A DNA stretch of 64,000 bases from Eubacteriaceae bacterium (GTDB taxonomy: Bacteria; Bacillota; Clostridia; Lachnospirales; Lachnospiraceae). The position numbers were made by a program, and so were the translations under genes. The DNA lies in the NCBI GenBank assembly GCA_910574015.1, contig CAJSYQ010000005.1:82995-146994 (forward strand), in the 5' to 3' direction. Below the pieces are notes generated by a model. It was not told the DNA's origin. It did no database searches and was given only the letters and a program-made list of their open reading frames with translations. How positions within the stretch are numbered: position 1 is the stretch's first letter; each line of letters opens with the position of its first letter. This document shows, piece after piece, positions 1-8,477 of this stretch.

Positions 1-229
1 CAACCACAACGATTGTGATAATGAAAAACAGCCAAAATGCATTCTGGAAAATTCCCCAGGCGGCGCCGCGGTTTTCCAGATAATGTAGCGTAAGGATATC
101 TGGTATTATATCAATGTCGCCCTTGGGGAGCGTTACAGCCGCCCATTTCTTCGTAATGCGGTCCAAAAGAAGAAACAGAATAAATATGGTCGAAAATGCC
201 AGATTCGTAACAAGAAATTTTTTATTCAT
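1..229 (-). CDS. lspA: Signal peptidase II (lipoprotein signal peptidase), N-terminal part
   Basis: This is the first ~76 residues of the membrane aspartyl protease that removes signal peptides from prolipoproteins; the rest lies beyond the left window edge. Translating the minus strand gives a hydrophobic first segment (about residues 5-23) and then the family signature LENRGAAWGIF, followed by a second membrane segment. The catalytic aspartates would be further on and cannot be seen. The ATG at 229 shares its first base with the stop codon of divIVA (TAATG), so translation is probably coupled. The window encodes several lipobox proteins that would be substrates. Identification rests on the RGAAWG motif and the classical divIVA-lspA order. 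Confidence 0.85.
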   Translation of the reverse strand, partial: MNKKFLVTNLAFSTIFILFLLLDRITKKWAAVTLPKGDIDIIPDILTLHYLENRGAAWGIFQNAFWLFFIITIVVV

Positions 230-1296
230 TAAAAGTCATCAACAGAGCCAAGGAACTCAAAGGGGTCCTCTTCCTGCCCTTTCTTCTTTTTTTTCTTATT
301 CTTACCTCCAATATTCATACTCTGCAGCAATGAATCCAGTGTGGGCGCCTCTGTCGAATCCTCTGTCACCGGTTCCAATACCTCCAGATCCGGCTGTCTG
401 ACTCTTGCTTCTTTCAAATGGACATCCGATGGAACAGAGGGATTCGCATCCTTCGGCTCCCGGACGACAGCCTCTTTTACTTCTCCCGGTTCTGCCTGAA
501 GCTGCTCCAGGGAATGGCGAAGGTCAATGGTATCCGCTGTCAGCATGGACATCTCATCCCTGCCACCTGCCGGTACCGTTCTCTGAACATCCTGCTGCAG
601 CATTTCACTTTTCAGATCAGGCAGGGTAACGGTTTTTTCAAGATCTTCTTTTTCTGTTCCTGTCGGCGGGGCTGGGGTCTCGATAATCCCCTCATCCGGG
701 AGCGGTTCATCTGAGACGATCACTGTCCTTGGCGTATAGGGATGTTCCGGCTCCCCTTTCTTTGCTGCAGTGTCTTTTGGCATTTCAGTTACCGGGGGCA
801 GTGAATTTCTGGAGGAATTTAATGCTTCAAGTTCAGGTGAATATACATCAAAGGATTCGCTGGTGACAAGTTCAAGCTGTGCTGTTGCAACCTGCTTTAA
901 CTGTAGCTTATACTGATTAAACTGCTGAACCAGTGTAACACATTTGTCCTTGATCTTCTCATATTCCTGTTCTGCCTCTGACACAATCTTGGACGCTTTC
1001 GTGTTGGCGTCCTTTTCGATGGCCTCTGCTTTCAAGAGGGCGGCGTCCTTGGTTTCCTTCGATGTTTTTTCTGCCAGGACAAGAGCTTTCTGCATGGTGG
1101 ATTCAATGGAGCGGTAATACTGTATCCCATCGCTGAGCGTCTTTATTTTTTTGTGAAGCTCCTGTACCTCATTGAAGGCTTCCTTATAGTTTTCAAGCAA
1201 AAGATCGATATAGTCATCCATCTCGGCCTTATCGTATTTTTTCTTCCTTGGCAGAACTTTTTTATTTTGTAGATCTAATGGCGATAGCATCGGCAT
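229..1296 (-). CDS. divIVA: DivIVA domain-containing cell-division/polarity protein
   Basis: 355 residues. The N-terminus has the DivIVA signature (MLSPLDLQNKKV...YDKAEMDDYIDLLLENY), which in the family forms the crossed-loop membrane-curvature-sensing tip. It is followed by a long coiled coil (about residues 28-140, with many Glu/Lys/Ala heptads), a Pro/Glu-rich low-complexity linker (about 150-320), and a Lys-rich patch before an acidic end (EDPFEFLGSVDDF). Such proteins recruit division or pole factors to negatively curved membrane. It is last but one in a sepF-ylmH-divIVA-lspA run. A GGGAGG site lies only 3 bases before the first ATG and 9 before a second ATG at 1290, so either may be used. 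The long C-terminal tail is unlike the short B. subtilis protein. Confidence 0.88.
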   Translation of the reverse strand: MPMLSPLDLQNKKVLPRKKKYDKAEMDDYIDLLLENYKEAFNEVQELHKKIKTLSDGIQYYRSIESTMQKALVLAEKTSKETKDAALLKAEAIEKDANTKASKIVSEAEQEYEKIKDKCVTLVQQFNQYKLQLKQVATAQLELVTSESFDVYSPELEALNSSRNSLPPVTEMPKDTAAKKGEPEHPYTPRTVIVSDEPLPDEGIIETPAPPTGTEKEDLEKTVTLPDLKSEMLQQDVQRTVPAGGRDEMSMLTADTIDLRHSLEQLQAEPGEVKEAVVREPKDANPSVPSDVHLKEARVRQPDLEVLEPVTEDSTEAPTLDSLLQSMNIGGKNKKKKKKGQEEDPFEFLGSVDDF

Positions 1297-1305
1297 ATTC
1301 CTCCC

Positions 1306-2076
1306 TTATAAAAACTTATATATTATAATTTTTTGTTTCCCTTTTCTTGTAAAGACGTCCTCCGGTATAGAAAGACGAAATTTGCCATATCCACGGATTG
1401 TAACGATCATTTTGTCCGTGCAGATATAGCTGACGGCTGTACGCAGGATATGACCCGCCGTCACATTTCCCTGACGGATCAGTTCCGCCGCTCTGCTGCG
1501 GGATACTCCGGCCATGGCAGATACAATGTTGTCCAGGCGGACGGACGCGACACTGTCTATTCTCTCTGAATACTGCTGTGCCGGAAGCTCATCCGATGTT
1601 GTGAGGATCTCACAGGTGATCTGCGTGTGCTTCACCGAAATAAAGTTTTCTACAACAAAAGAAGCGAATTCTTCTTTACAGAAAACATAAGCGGTTCTTT
1701 CACAGATACGGATATCACCAATCTTTGACCGCTCTATTCCCAAATTCAAAATCGCTCCCAGATAATCCCGATGTTCTAATGACTGGGCGTACCGTTCACT
1801 TAACGGCGTAACCCGGATGCAGACAACAGGGAATATTTCCAGATCCATCCCAGACCAGTCATTTGGAAAGAAACCGGCTGTTACATGATCACAATCTCTG
1901 TGCCCGCCCCAATATGCTGTTCGGATCCCTTTCAACTGTGCCTGCAAGGAGGATAACAGCATGTATTCTGATGTCGTCAGGAAATCAGTGAACACTGGAT
2001 AGCTGCCCTGATCTGCCCGGTGCGCCATATCCAGCATGTGTCTGACGAAAAATTGGTTTTTCTTATCCTCTTTCAT
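1306..2076 (-). CDS. ylmH: YlmH-family S4-domain RNA-binding protein
   Basis: 256 residues. The N-terminal two thirds is the YlmH fold (motifs AYWGGHRDCDHVTAGFFP and LSERYAQSLEHRDYLGAILNLGIERSKIGDI). The C-terminal S4 RNA-binding domain covers about residues 180-230 (RLDNIVSAMAGVSRSRAAELI). Homologues in Firmicutes bind stalled 50S subunits carrying peptidyl-tRNA and act in ribosome rescue; the gene is nevertheless embedded in the division cluster. Only 6 bases separate it from the sepF stop and I see no good Shine-Dalgarno site, so translational coupling is likely. The small membrane protein gene ylmG, usually between sepF and ylmH, is missing here. Confidence 0.88.
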   Translation of the reverse strand: MKEDKKNQFFVRHMLDMAHRADQGSYPVFTDFLTTSEYMLLSSLQAQLKGIRTAYWGGHRDCDHVTAGFFPNDWSGMDLEIFPVVCIRVTPLSERYAQSLEHRDYLGAILNLGIERSKIGDIRICERTAYVFCKEEFASFVVENFISVKHTQITCEILTTSDELPAQQYSERIDSVASVRLDNIVSAMAGVSRSRAAELIRQGNVTAGHILRTAVSYICTDKMIVTIRGYGKFRLSIPEDVFTRKGKQKIIIYKFL

Positions 2077-2082
2077 TTTACA

Positions 2083-2592
2083 CTAGAATTCACGGTTAAT
2101 AAGAGGCATCACAGCGACATTCCCATCCAGGCCGAGGGAATCTCCGCTGATATCTACATTTTCCGGTGAGAAAATAAAGATATATTTCGAAATCTGATGA
2201 TATTTTCCGTTGATGGCATAGATACAGCCCGATATAAAGTCCATAATGCGCTGTGCATCACCGGGATCAAAACCTTCGAGATTCACAATAACCGGACGGT
2301 TTGACAGCAGCATATTACATATCTCTTCCGAATCCTCAAACCGGTTCGGCTTGATCACACTGACAGCAAGTGAAGAACGGTTGCTCATAGGTACTACCTT
2401 TGGTTTATTGCCGAGAAAACCATTTTTTTGCCGGGGTTCCTCATCATAATCCATAGTGCGGGCTGGTGCCTTTTTGCGGGCAGGTTCTGGATTTCGCTCC
2501 GTATATTTCTCTTCTTCGTATCCTATATCATCATATTCATCTAATTCCTCATCATCTAATTTAAAGAAATTCAATATAGAATTCAAACCCAT
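2083..2592 (-). CDS. sepF: Cell division protein SepF
   Basis: 169 residues. SepF tethers FtsZ filaments to the membrane and bundles them. The N-terminus (MGLNSILNFFKL) can form the membrane-binding amphipathic helix. An acidic linker with several Tyr follows, then the conserved C-terminal domain from about residue 75: VIKPNRFEDSEEICNMLLSNRPVIVNLEG, DPGDAQRIMDFISG, and the closing strand with FIFSPENVDISGD. Length is normal for Clostridia. The spacing AAAGGAT-8-ATG supports the start. It lies between yggS and ylmH as in most Firmicutes. Confidence 0.93.
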   Translation of the reverse strand: MGLNSILNFFKLDDEELDEYDDIGYEEEKYTERNPEPARKKAPARTMDYDEEPRQKNGFLGNKPKVVPMSNRSSLAVSVIKPNRFEDSEEICNMLLSNRPVIVNLEGFDPGDAQRIMDFISGCIYAINGKYHQISKYIFIFSPENVDISGDSLGLDGNVAVMPLINREF

Positions 2593-2624
2593 CGTATAAA
2601 ATCCTTTCTAGCTGATCTCTCAGC

Positions 2625-3314
2625 TTAAGTATATGATCTGTCTCCAAAAATACCAGTACCTACACGAATATACGTAGCGCCCTCTTCGATGGCCACTTCA
2701 TAGTCACCAGTCATTCCCATGGAAAGCTCATTCATATTAATATTATCAATGTTTTTTCTGTTTATGTCAACTAGTAATTTATGCAAATTTCTAAAATGCA
2801 TTCTATTTTCTTCTGGATCTGCCACATAGGGAGCGATGGTCATAAGGCCGTGTATCGTTATATTCGGAAATTCTGCCACCTTCCTTATAACGGCCTCCGT
2901 CTCTTCCGGAGCCAGGCCGAACTTTGTCTCCTCTCCTGCTATATTGACTTCCATCAGAATATGCGCCATCTCATTTTTCTTCTTATATTCATTTTGTATC
3001 TGTTCTGCCAGGCGCAGTGAATCGACAGAATGGATTCTTTTGACTCTGCCTGTGATCTGCCTTACCTTATTACGCTGCAGATGGCCTATGAGATGCCAAT
3101 CCAGCGGCTCCGTGATCATTTCCTGTTTTTCAAGCATTTCCTGAACCTTATTTTCGCCAAATGTACTGATCCGTGATTCCATTGCCTCCCGGATCATTGA
3201 GACAGGTTTTGTTTTACTCACAGCGATCAGCGTTACTTCTTCCCGTTTTCTTCCAGCTCTCTCACAGGCTTCTCTTATTTTTTCCTCAACATGGATTAAA
3301 TTTTCTTTTATCAT
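2625..3314 (-). CDS. YggS/YlmE-family pyridoxal-phosphate-binding protein (PLP homeostasis)
   Basis: 229 residues, a single TIM-barrel of the YggS/PROSC family, which binds PLP without a known enzymatic reaction and buffers cellular PLP and amino-acid pools. The PLP lysine is in LIAVSKTKPVSMI (Lys near residue 34). Other family motifs are FGENKVQE, WHLIGHLQRNK, HSVDS and LSMGMTGDYEVAIEEGATYIRVGTGIFG near the C-terminus. Length is typical. It sits between the HlyD-like gene and sepF, the usual ylmE place in the Gram-positive division cluster. Confidence 0.93.
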   Translation of the reverse strand: MIKENLIHVEEKIREACERAGRKREEVTLIAVSKTKPVSMIREAMESRISTFGENKVQEMLEKQEMITEPLDWHLIGHLQRNKVRQITGRVKRIHSVDSLRLAEQIQNEYKKKNEMAHILMEVNIAGEETKFGLAPEETEAVIRKVAEFPNITIHGLMTIAPYVADPEENRMHFRNLHKLLVDINRKNIDNINMNELSMGMTGDYEVAIEEGATYIRVGTGIFGDRSYT

Positions 3315-3336
3315 TCCTTGTCATCCTCTCAAATCT

Positions 3337-4710
3337 TTATATAAAATCATCGTCGCTTAATGCGGATGGATCTACTACAATATGGTCAAATGCCGACAGG
3401 CCGCCGGTGGTTGAATCCGATACGATGGTATATTCCTTATTTTGATACAGGATATCTACGGGCCGGAATTCACAAAATCCCTCGTTTACACAATACACAC
3501 CCTGCAAGGGTTCGGTAGAACTCACGATAAAATCTTCTCCCGTGCTATGGTTCATAACAACATCTCCGCCAGTGACCACACTGCTGTCTACATAATATTT
3601 ATCGTTGATAAAGAAGTAATTTCCCAGTGAGGTAAACTGCTTCGTTATTTTTCCCTCTTTCGTCCTGACCTGTTTGATGATCCCGCTGCCCTTATCTCCT
3701 CTGGTGATGACCTCTGCCGGAAGTATGAAATAATCCTTTTTCAGCATGGAGCTGTTTGGTATCTTTAAGCCCTCCGCCGTCTTCAGATTGAATTCAAACT
3801 GCAAAAAGCGATCATTGAGATATCGTTCCATAAAACGTGTCGTGGTCAGGCTGACATAATGGATGTCCCCCTGATCCCATAACTCCACTGCTGCATTCAA
3901 TGAGATCCCATCTTTGGAAATCGTAATCCGGACCGTATCCAGATCCTTCAGCCTCTCATAATAATCGTTATTCAACCGTGTCGTCAGCGACCAAGTGTTG
4001 TCGGTTATCAATTTATAGGCAGGGCTTCCGGCTGGCAGAAGTTCCGATGTCCAAGTCTGCTTTCTCGCTGTCTGGGAAAACTGGTCTAATAGTTCTGGAG
4101 TGATCTCTTCTTTCTTGGTATTTTCATATCCGTCGATAGCATAGGATAAAATGCCGTTTTTAGCCGATGTATATTTGATGAAATTCTTATCCTGTCCTGC
4201 TGATTTAAGCGCTTTATTCAGATCACTGTACAGATTGCCATTTGTCTTTTCAAAATATACATTATTGATATCATATTTTAGATTCTGTATCTGAGAATAA
4301 GACGACAGGGAAAAATTGTTCTGAAAGGAGTAGATTACTTCCCGCATGGCAGTGATGCTCTCTTTATTTTTATCTGACTGCTGCAATGTTTCCAGCATAT
4401 TGCTGACTTCCCCGTTGGTGTCCAGGGTGTAGACAACATCCCCTGTCCCAACCCGGTTTCCTTCTGCGTTATAATAATTGATATACCCCTCTTTGTCTGT
4501 TGTTACCACCTCTTCGGAACGGAGAATGAAACCATAAAGAGGAGAATCGTCTGAAATCCGGGTTGTATTCACTTCATAGATGGAGATATGCTCATCAGTG
4601 AGATAACCCCAGGCCAGGACAACAATATAGGTAATAATAAGGAGGAAAATAAACAGTGCCAGATTGGGACGAAAACGTTTTTTCATTGGTACAACTTTTC
4701 TGGTCGCCAT
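3337..4710 (-). CDS. HlyD-like membrane-anchored protein of the ylm/sep cluster
   Basis: 457 residues from the ATG at 4710, which has an AGAGGAGA site; an upstream in-frame ATG at 4788 is unlikely because it would run through the divergent promoter region. The protein has a short basic cytosolic N-terminus, one membrane segment (about residues 17-40) and a large external part. That part starts with a barrel-sandwich/lipoyl-like stretch (VVTTDKEGYINYYNAEGNRV, GDVVYTLDTNGE), then a helical middle (about 110-220) and a beta-rich end. This resembles HlyD periplasmic adaptors, but no ABC or TolC-like partner is encoded nearby. It occupies the position where B. subtilis has ylmD. Its role is unknown; a structural job in division is a guess from position. 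Confidence 0.7.
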   Translation of the reverse strand: MATRKVVPMKKRFRPNLALFIFLLIITYIVVLAWGYLTDEHISIYEVNTTRISDDSPLYGFILRSEEVVTTDKEGYINYYNAEGNRVGTGDVVYTLDTNGEVSNMLETLQQSDKNKESITAMREVIYSFQNNFSLSSYSQIQNLKYDINNVYFEKTNGNLYSDLNKALKSAGQDKNFIKYTSAKNGILSYAIDGYENTKKEEITPELLDQFSQTARKQTWTSELLPAGSPAYKLITDNTWSLTTRLNNDYYERLKDLDTVRITISKDGISLNAAVELWDQGDIHYVSLTTTRFMERYLNDRFLQFEFNLKTAEGLKIPNSSMLKKDYFILPAEVITRGDKGSGIIKQVRTKEGKITKQFTSLGNYFFINDKYYVDSSVVTGGDVVMNHSTGEDFIVSSTEPLQGVYCVNEGFCEFRPVDILYQNKEYTIVSDSTTGGLSAFDHIVVDPSALSDDDFI

Positions 4711-4789
4711 AAACTTCTCTCCTCTCTTCGCCTTGCTTATGTATAATTTTTTTCTTTTCTGCAACACTAATTGAAAAGGAGGTTGCACA

Positions 4790-4984
4790 ATGAAAGGATT
4801 AGATTATACAGTATTGATCTTAGTCGTGATCGGTGCCGTAAACTGGGGTCTGGTTGGTTTCTTCGGCCTGGATCTGGTTGCCTTCATCTGCGGCAGTATG
4901 ACGATCATATCCCGCATTATCTATGCTGTCATTGGTGTATGCGGATTATACGCTCTCAGCTATCTTGGCAGAATAGGAAATTAG
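4790..4984 (+). CDS. DUF378 (YuzA-like) small membrane protein
   Basis: 64 residues with two hydrophobic segments (about 5-27 and 34-57). The motif VIGAVNWGLVGFF and the GLYAL element are characteristic of the DUF378 family, whose function is unknown. An excellent ribosome site (AAAAGGAGG, 7 bases before ATG) fixes the start. It is one of the few plus-strand genes and is divergent from the HlyD-like gene; a TATAAT with no clear -35 lies at 4742-4747. Downstream it converges with mgsA across a 48-base gap. Confidence 0.85.
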   Translation: MKGLDYTVLILVVIGAVNWGLVGFFGLDLVAFICGSMTIISRIIYAVIGVCGLYALSYLGRIGN

Positions 4985-5000
4985 TACGGCAAAATGCAAA

Positions 5001-5032
5001 GCGGCGTACTTTATGCAACAGACAAACGCCGC
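5001..5032. terminator. Hairpin between the convergent DUF378 gene and mgsA
   Basis: Perfect 7-bp arms GCGGCGT (5001-5007) and ACGCCGC (5026-5032) enclose an 18-base loop, ending at the mgsA stop codon. The position between convergent genes suggests a shared terminator, but there is no good T tract on either strand, so function is uncertain. Confidence 0.4.
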
Positions 5033-5431
5033 CTACATACGTACCAGCTCCCTCCAGTCCAGATCACCGCGTTCCAGAGCTTTCACTAATAATTCTGCTG
5101 TTGCTACATTGGTGGCCAGCGGAATATTATGTATATCGCATAGACGGAACACAGGGTCTGCATCCGGCTCATGCATTTTGGGGGTCAGCGCATCGCGAAG
5201 AAAAATAACAAGATCCATATCATTACTTTCAATCTGCGCTCCCAGCTGCTTTTCCCCTCCCAGATGTCCCGCCAGGTATTTGTGGATGGTGAGATTCGTT
5301 ACCTCTTCAATCAGCCTTCCCGTCGTACCTGTTGCATAGATCGTATGTTTGTTCAAAATCCCTCTGTAGGCGATACAGAAATTCTGCATCAGAATTTTCT
5401 TTGAATCATGTGCGATTAACCCAATATTCAT
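5033..5431 (-). CDS. mgsA: Methylglyoxal synthase (variant active site)
   Basis: 132 residues, the normal core length. The enzyme converts dihydroxyacetone phosphate to methylglyoxal and phosphate, a bypass of lower glycolysis. Recognisable motifs: IGLIAHDSKK, YATGTTGRLI (phosphate loop), GHLGGEKQLGAQI, DLVIFLRDALTP, and IPLATNVATAELL. The Asp residues matching E. coli D20, D91 and D101 are present (residues 9, 80 and 90). The main catalytic Asp71, in GGDQQ of E. coli and B. subtilis, is Glu60 here (GGEKQ). It could still work with reduced or changed activity. It follows rodA with a 23-base gap and is probably the last gene of the mre/min operon. Confidence 0.85.
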   Translation of the reverse strand: MNIGLIAHDSKKILMQNFCIAYRGILNKHTIYATGTTGRLIEEVTNLTIHKYLAGHLGGEKQLGAQIESNDMDLVIFLRDALTPKMHEPDADPVFRLCDIHNIPLATNVATAELLVKALERGDLDWRELVRM

Positions 5432-5454
5432 TATATAGTCTCCTTTCTCCGATT

Positions 5455-6627
5455 TTAATGGATCTCAAAATTACTACTTCCCCTGTTTGGCTGGATGCCA
5501 ATATTTAATAAAATACCTACTGCCATCATATTGCCGAAAAGTGATGTCATGCCATAGCTCAGAAATGGAAGCGGCAGACCTGTATTCGGCAGCAATGATG
5601 TTGTTACCCCAATATTGAAAAATATCTGTATAAAAAACATGGAACCGATGCCCACGGCGATGAGCATTCCCATATAATCCCTGGCATTTTTGGCCTTCAA
5701 AAAGCATTTTATGATCACAATGGATAACAGAACGAGCACGAACAGGCAGCCGATAAATCCAAATTCTTCACTGAGAGGTGTCCAGATAAAATCACTTTCT
5801 GTAACGTCCACCAGGGAATAATTTCTGGCTGCCTCATCCCCCTCCAGAAGCTTCCCATATAACTTTCCGGATGCGATGGATAGTACGGAGTTGTTCTGCT
5901 GGTACATAGCCCCCAGCTCATGTCCCTCGGGATGGAGCCAGGCGAGGATACGATTCAGCTGATACCTTCGGCTTCCCGTGAACAGCTTCTGATTTGGCTG
6001 CTGGATGTACCAGAATAAAAATACGAATACCGGTACGACAACTGCCGCCACCGAGCCAAGGATCCGGTAGCCGATCCCAGAGCAGGCCAGCATCATAACA
6101 AGAATCATAATGATAACGATACTGGAGGAAAGGTCTGACTGGATCAATATAAATGCTGTGGGAATCAGTGTGATCAGGCATGCCAGAAAGAAAGTACGGA
6201 AACTTTGCAGTTTTTTTTCTCTCATCCGGTTGAAAAATACTGCCAGAGCCAGTATGACCGCCAGCTTGCAAACTTCTGATGGCTGAAATATAAAGCCCCC
6301 GATATTGAGCCAGCGAAATGAATTCGTACCCTGGTTCACCCCCAGCGGAGACAGCTTTGTAGCCGCCGCCATCAGCGTAGACAGTATATAGATAACCGGT
6401 GTATACAGACATAGGTCGTGATAATCGATAATCGAAAAAACAGCGATGATAAATAGTCCTGCTGTTATACTGAATGCCTGCCGGATCAGAGAAAAGTGAG
6501 GCTGCACCAGTGAGAGGACAAAAGAGCTGATCAAAGTCAGTATAAGGACGACCACAACTAAAGAGATATCATAATTCTTCCAATTATACCGTTTAATCTG
6601 AAACCATTGCTGTATTTTTTCCCGCAT
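5455..6627 (-). CDS. rodA: RodA, SEDS peptidoglycan glycosyltransferase
   Basis: 390 residues with about ten membrane segments. SEDS proteins polymerise lipid II; RodA works with PBP2 in cell elongation. Conserved stretches: GVNQGTNSFRWLNIGGFIFQPSEVCKLA (W-x-x-x-G...QPSE loop), the external loop around QQNNSVLSIASGKLYGKLLEGDEA, ESDFIWTPLSEEFGFIG and the closing TGLPLPFLSYGMTSLFGNMMAVGILL. The choice of RodA over FtsW or SpoVE is by neighbourhood: it is downstream of mreBCD, PBP2 and minCDE. Confidence 0.9.
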   Translation of the reverse strand: MREKIQQWFQIKRYNWKNYDISLVVVVLILTLISSFVLSLVQPHFSLIRQAFSITAGLFIIAVFSIIDYHDLCLYTPVIYILSTLMAAATKLSPLGVNQGTNSFRWLNIGGFIFQPSEVCKLAVILALAVFFNRMREKKLQSFRTFFLACLITLIPTAFILIQSDLSSSIVIIMILVMMLACSGIGYRILGSVAAVVVPVFVFLFWYIQQPNQKLFTGSRRYQLNRILAWLHPEGHELGAMYQQNNSVLSIASGKLYGKLLEGDEAARNYSLVDVTESDFIWTPLSEEFGFIGCLFVLVLLSIVIIKCFLKAKNARDYMGMLIAVGIGSMFFIQIFFNIGVTTSLLPNTGLPLPFLSYGMTSLFGNMMAVGILLNIGIQPNRGSSNFEIH

Positions 6628-6661
6628 GTTAAATCCCGCCTCTTATATAATCTCACGTTTT

Positions 6662-6940
6662 TTAGTTTGGACTGCTGTGTTTCATATCTTTAATCGGAAT
6701 ATTCGCAAACAGAGCCGGCACCATGCCGTTCATATTTTCGGATTCTGTCTGCTCGATCTTGATATCCAGTCCGTCTATGTCTATTTCCACGTATTTTGAA
6801 ATCACCTGAATGATATCATTCTTTATCTGTTCCATTATCTCTGGCGAACAGTTGGCACGATCCGAGACCAGAACCATTTTTAATCTGTCTTTTGCCACAT
6901 TACTGGAAGATTTTTTTCTAAAAAAATCTGCAAATCCCAT
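6662..6940 (-). CDS. minE: Cell division topological specificity factor MinE
   Basis: 92 residues. MinE displaces MinD from the membrane and drives pole-to-pole oscillation of the Min system. The N-terminal part (MGFADFFRKKSSS) carries the short amphipathic membrane-targeting helix. The MinD-activating strand/helix follows (VAKDRLKMVLVSDRANCSPEIMEQIKNDII) and then the dimerisation domain (ISKYVEIDIDGLDIKIE). It lies 14 bases after minD. Presence of MinE together with DivIVA is typical of some Clostridia and unlike B. subtilis. Confidence 0.95.
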   Translation of the reverse strand: MGFADFFRKKSSSNVAKDRLKMVLVSDRANCSPEIMEQIKNDIIQVISKYVEIDIDGLDIKIEQTESENMNGMVPALFANIPIKDMKHSSPN

Positions 6941-6954
6941 ATGTATTCCTCTCC

Positions 6955-7743
6955 TTAGCTTTTGAATTTATTTTTTATCTTGGAAAAGAATCCATTTTTT
7001 TGGAATAAATCCAGAAATGGTACTTCCTCTCCCATTATGCGCTGACAGATATTTGCATATGCCTGTCCCGCCATCGTATTGCTGCCCACCAAAGGCTCGC
7101 CCTGATTGGTGGACACTACAATATTTTCATCATCTGGTACGATACCAAGAAGGTCGATGGCAAGAATCTCTACTACATCATCGCTTGACATCATATCCCC
7201 CCGTTTCACCATATCGGCCCGGAGACGGTTTACTATGAGTTCTGTCCTGCCGATCTCGTTGGCCTCAAGCAGTCCGATGATCCGGTCTGCGTCCCGGACA
7301 GCGGATACCTCTGGAGTGGTCACTACGATGGCCCTGTCGGCGCCGGCAATGGCATTCTTAAATCCCTGCTCTATCCCTGCCGGGCAGTCAAGCAGTATGT
7401 AATCAAATTCTTCTTTCAACTCGGCCGTGAGTTTGGTCATCTGTTCTGGATTCACTGCCGTCTTATCCCGGGTCTGTGCGGACGGGAGCAGGTACAGATT
7501 GGGATATCTTTTATCCTTGATCAGAGCCTGTTTGATCCGGCAGTTTCCCTCGATCACATCCACGAGATTGTAGACGATCCGGTTTTCCAGTCCCATTACC
7601 ACATCAAGATTACGCAGACCTATATCAGTATCGATCAGTACTACCTTCTTCCCCTCTTTCGCAAGACCTGTACCCACGTTGGCAGTTGTTGTGGTCTTTC
7701 CTACACCGCCCTTACCTGATGTTATAACAATTACTTCACTCAT
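6955..7743 (-). CDS. minD: Septum site-determining ATPase MinD
   Basis: 262 residues, a ParA/MinD ATPase that binds membrane when ATP-bound and recruits MinC. The deviant Walker A is SGKGGVGKTTTTAN (Lys11 and Lys16). Switch regions are visible at LIDTDIGLRNLDVVMGLENR and YILLDCPAGIEQGF, and TTPEVSAVRDADRIIGLL follows. The C-terminus FFSKIKNKFKS is the amphipathic membrane-targeting helix. Gene order minC-minD-minE is canonical. Confidence 0.97.
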   Translation of the reverse strand: MSEVIVITSGKGGVGKTTTTANVGTGLAKEGKKVVLIDTDIGLRNLDVVMGLENRIVYNLVDVIEGNCRIKQALIKDKRYPNLYLLPSAQTRDKTAVNPEQMTKLTAELKEEFDYILLDCPAGIEQGFKNAIAGADRAIVVTTPEVSAVRDADRIIGLLEANEIGRTELIVNRLRADMVKRGDMMSSDDVVEILAIDLLGIVPDDENIVVSTNQGEPLVGSNTMAGQAYANICQRIMGEEVPFLDLFQKNGFFSKIKNKFKS

Positions 7744-7796
7744 TTTTCTTCCTCCATATATATTATTCTCCTAAATGGGAGATAACAAACCTCATC

Positions 7797-8462
7797 CTAA
7801 CATTTTATGTCTGACAGCGTCTGTCTTGAAATCGTATCGACATAGATTGTATCCTCTTCCAGATAGGCAATCTGCGGTTCCTTCGGCGGTGCGTTCTTCT
7901 CATCCGCACAGCGGGCGATCACATCACCGATGCGGATCTGAACCGGATTCATCTTCAGTGCCACAACAAAGCAATTCTCTCTTCCAGAGGCGCCGGCATA
8001 TACGGTTCCATTCAGCGCCCCCAGTATAATGACATTTCCTGTGGATACTACCTGGGCGCCTGCATTTACGTCCCCCAGTATCACGATACTTGTCTCAAAT
8101 TCCATCACCTGACCGGAACGCAGATTCCCCTTAAAAAATTGTCCGGTGTTGGCGTTCATCTGCATCAGCCGGTCATTCAGTGTCTGGGTAAAATACTCTT
8201 CCTGCATTTTATCATGGTCGATCAGACAGACCACATGCAGTTGGGAATGATCCGATATACATTGCAGCAGGACCGCTTCCTCTTCCTCGGACAGGTCCCG
8301 CCCCTCAAGAGAAACAGCCACCCGTGCATCTCCGAGAAAATCTGCACTGTCCGTAAACTTTTTCTCTACTTCCTCTAAAAGCTCCTCAAATGACAGCTCT
8401 GAATCCAATATGATGCGTATACCAGATTTATTCCCCTTGATGACAACAGGTGTCTTTTTCAT
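7797..8462 (-). CDS. minC: Septum site-determining protein MinC
   Basis: 221 residues. MinC inhibits FtsZ assembly away from midcell. The N-terminal FtsZ-binding domain covers about residues 1-100 (FEELLEEVEKKFTDSADFLGDARVAVSLEGRDL). The C-terminal right-handed beta-helix that binds MinD starts near residue 112 (LRSGQVMEFETSIVILGDVNAGAQVVSTGNVIILGALNGTVYAGASG), with family motif GDVNAGA. It lies between PBP2 (15-base gap) and minD. Confidence 0.95.
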   Translation of the reverse strand: MKKTPVVIKGNKSGIRIILDSELSFEELLEEVEKKFTDSADFLGDARVAVSLEGRDLSEEEEAVLLQCISDHSQLHVVCLIDHDKMQEEYFTQTLNDRLMQMNANTGQFFKGNLRSGQVMEFETSIVILGDVNAGAQVVSTGNVIILGALNGTVYAGASGRENCFVVALKMNPVQIRIGDVIARCADEKNAPPKEPQIAYLEEDTIYVDTISRQTLSDIKC

Positions 8463-8477
8463 AACTTATTTCCCCCT

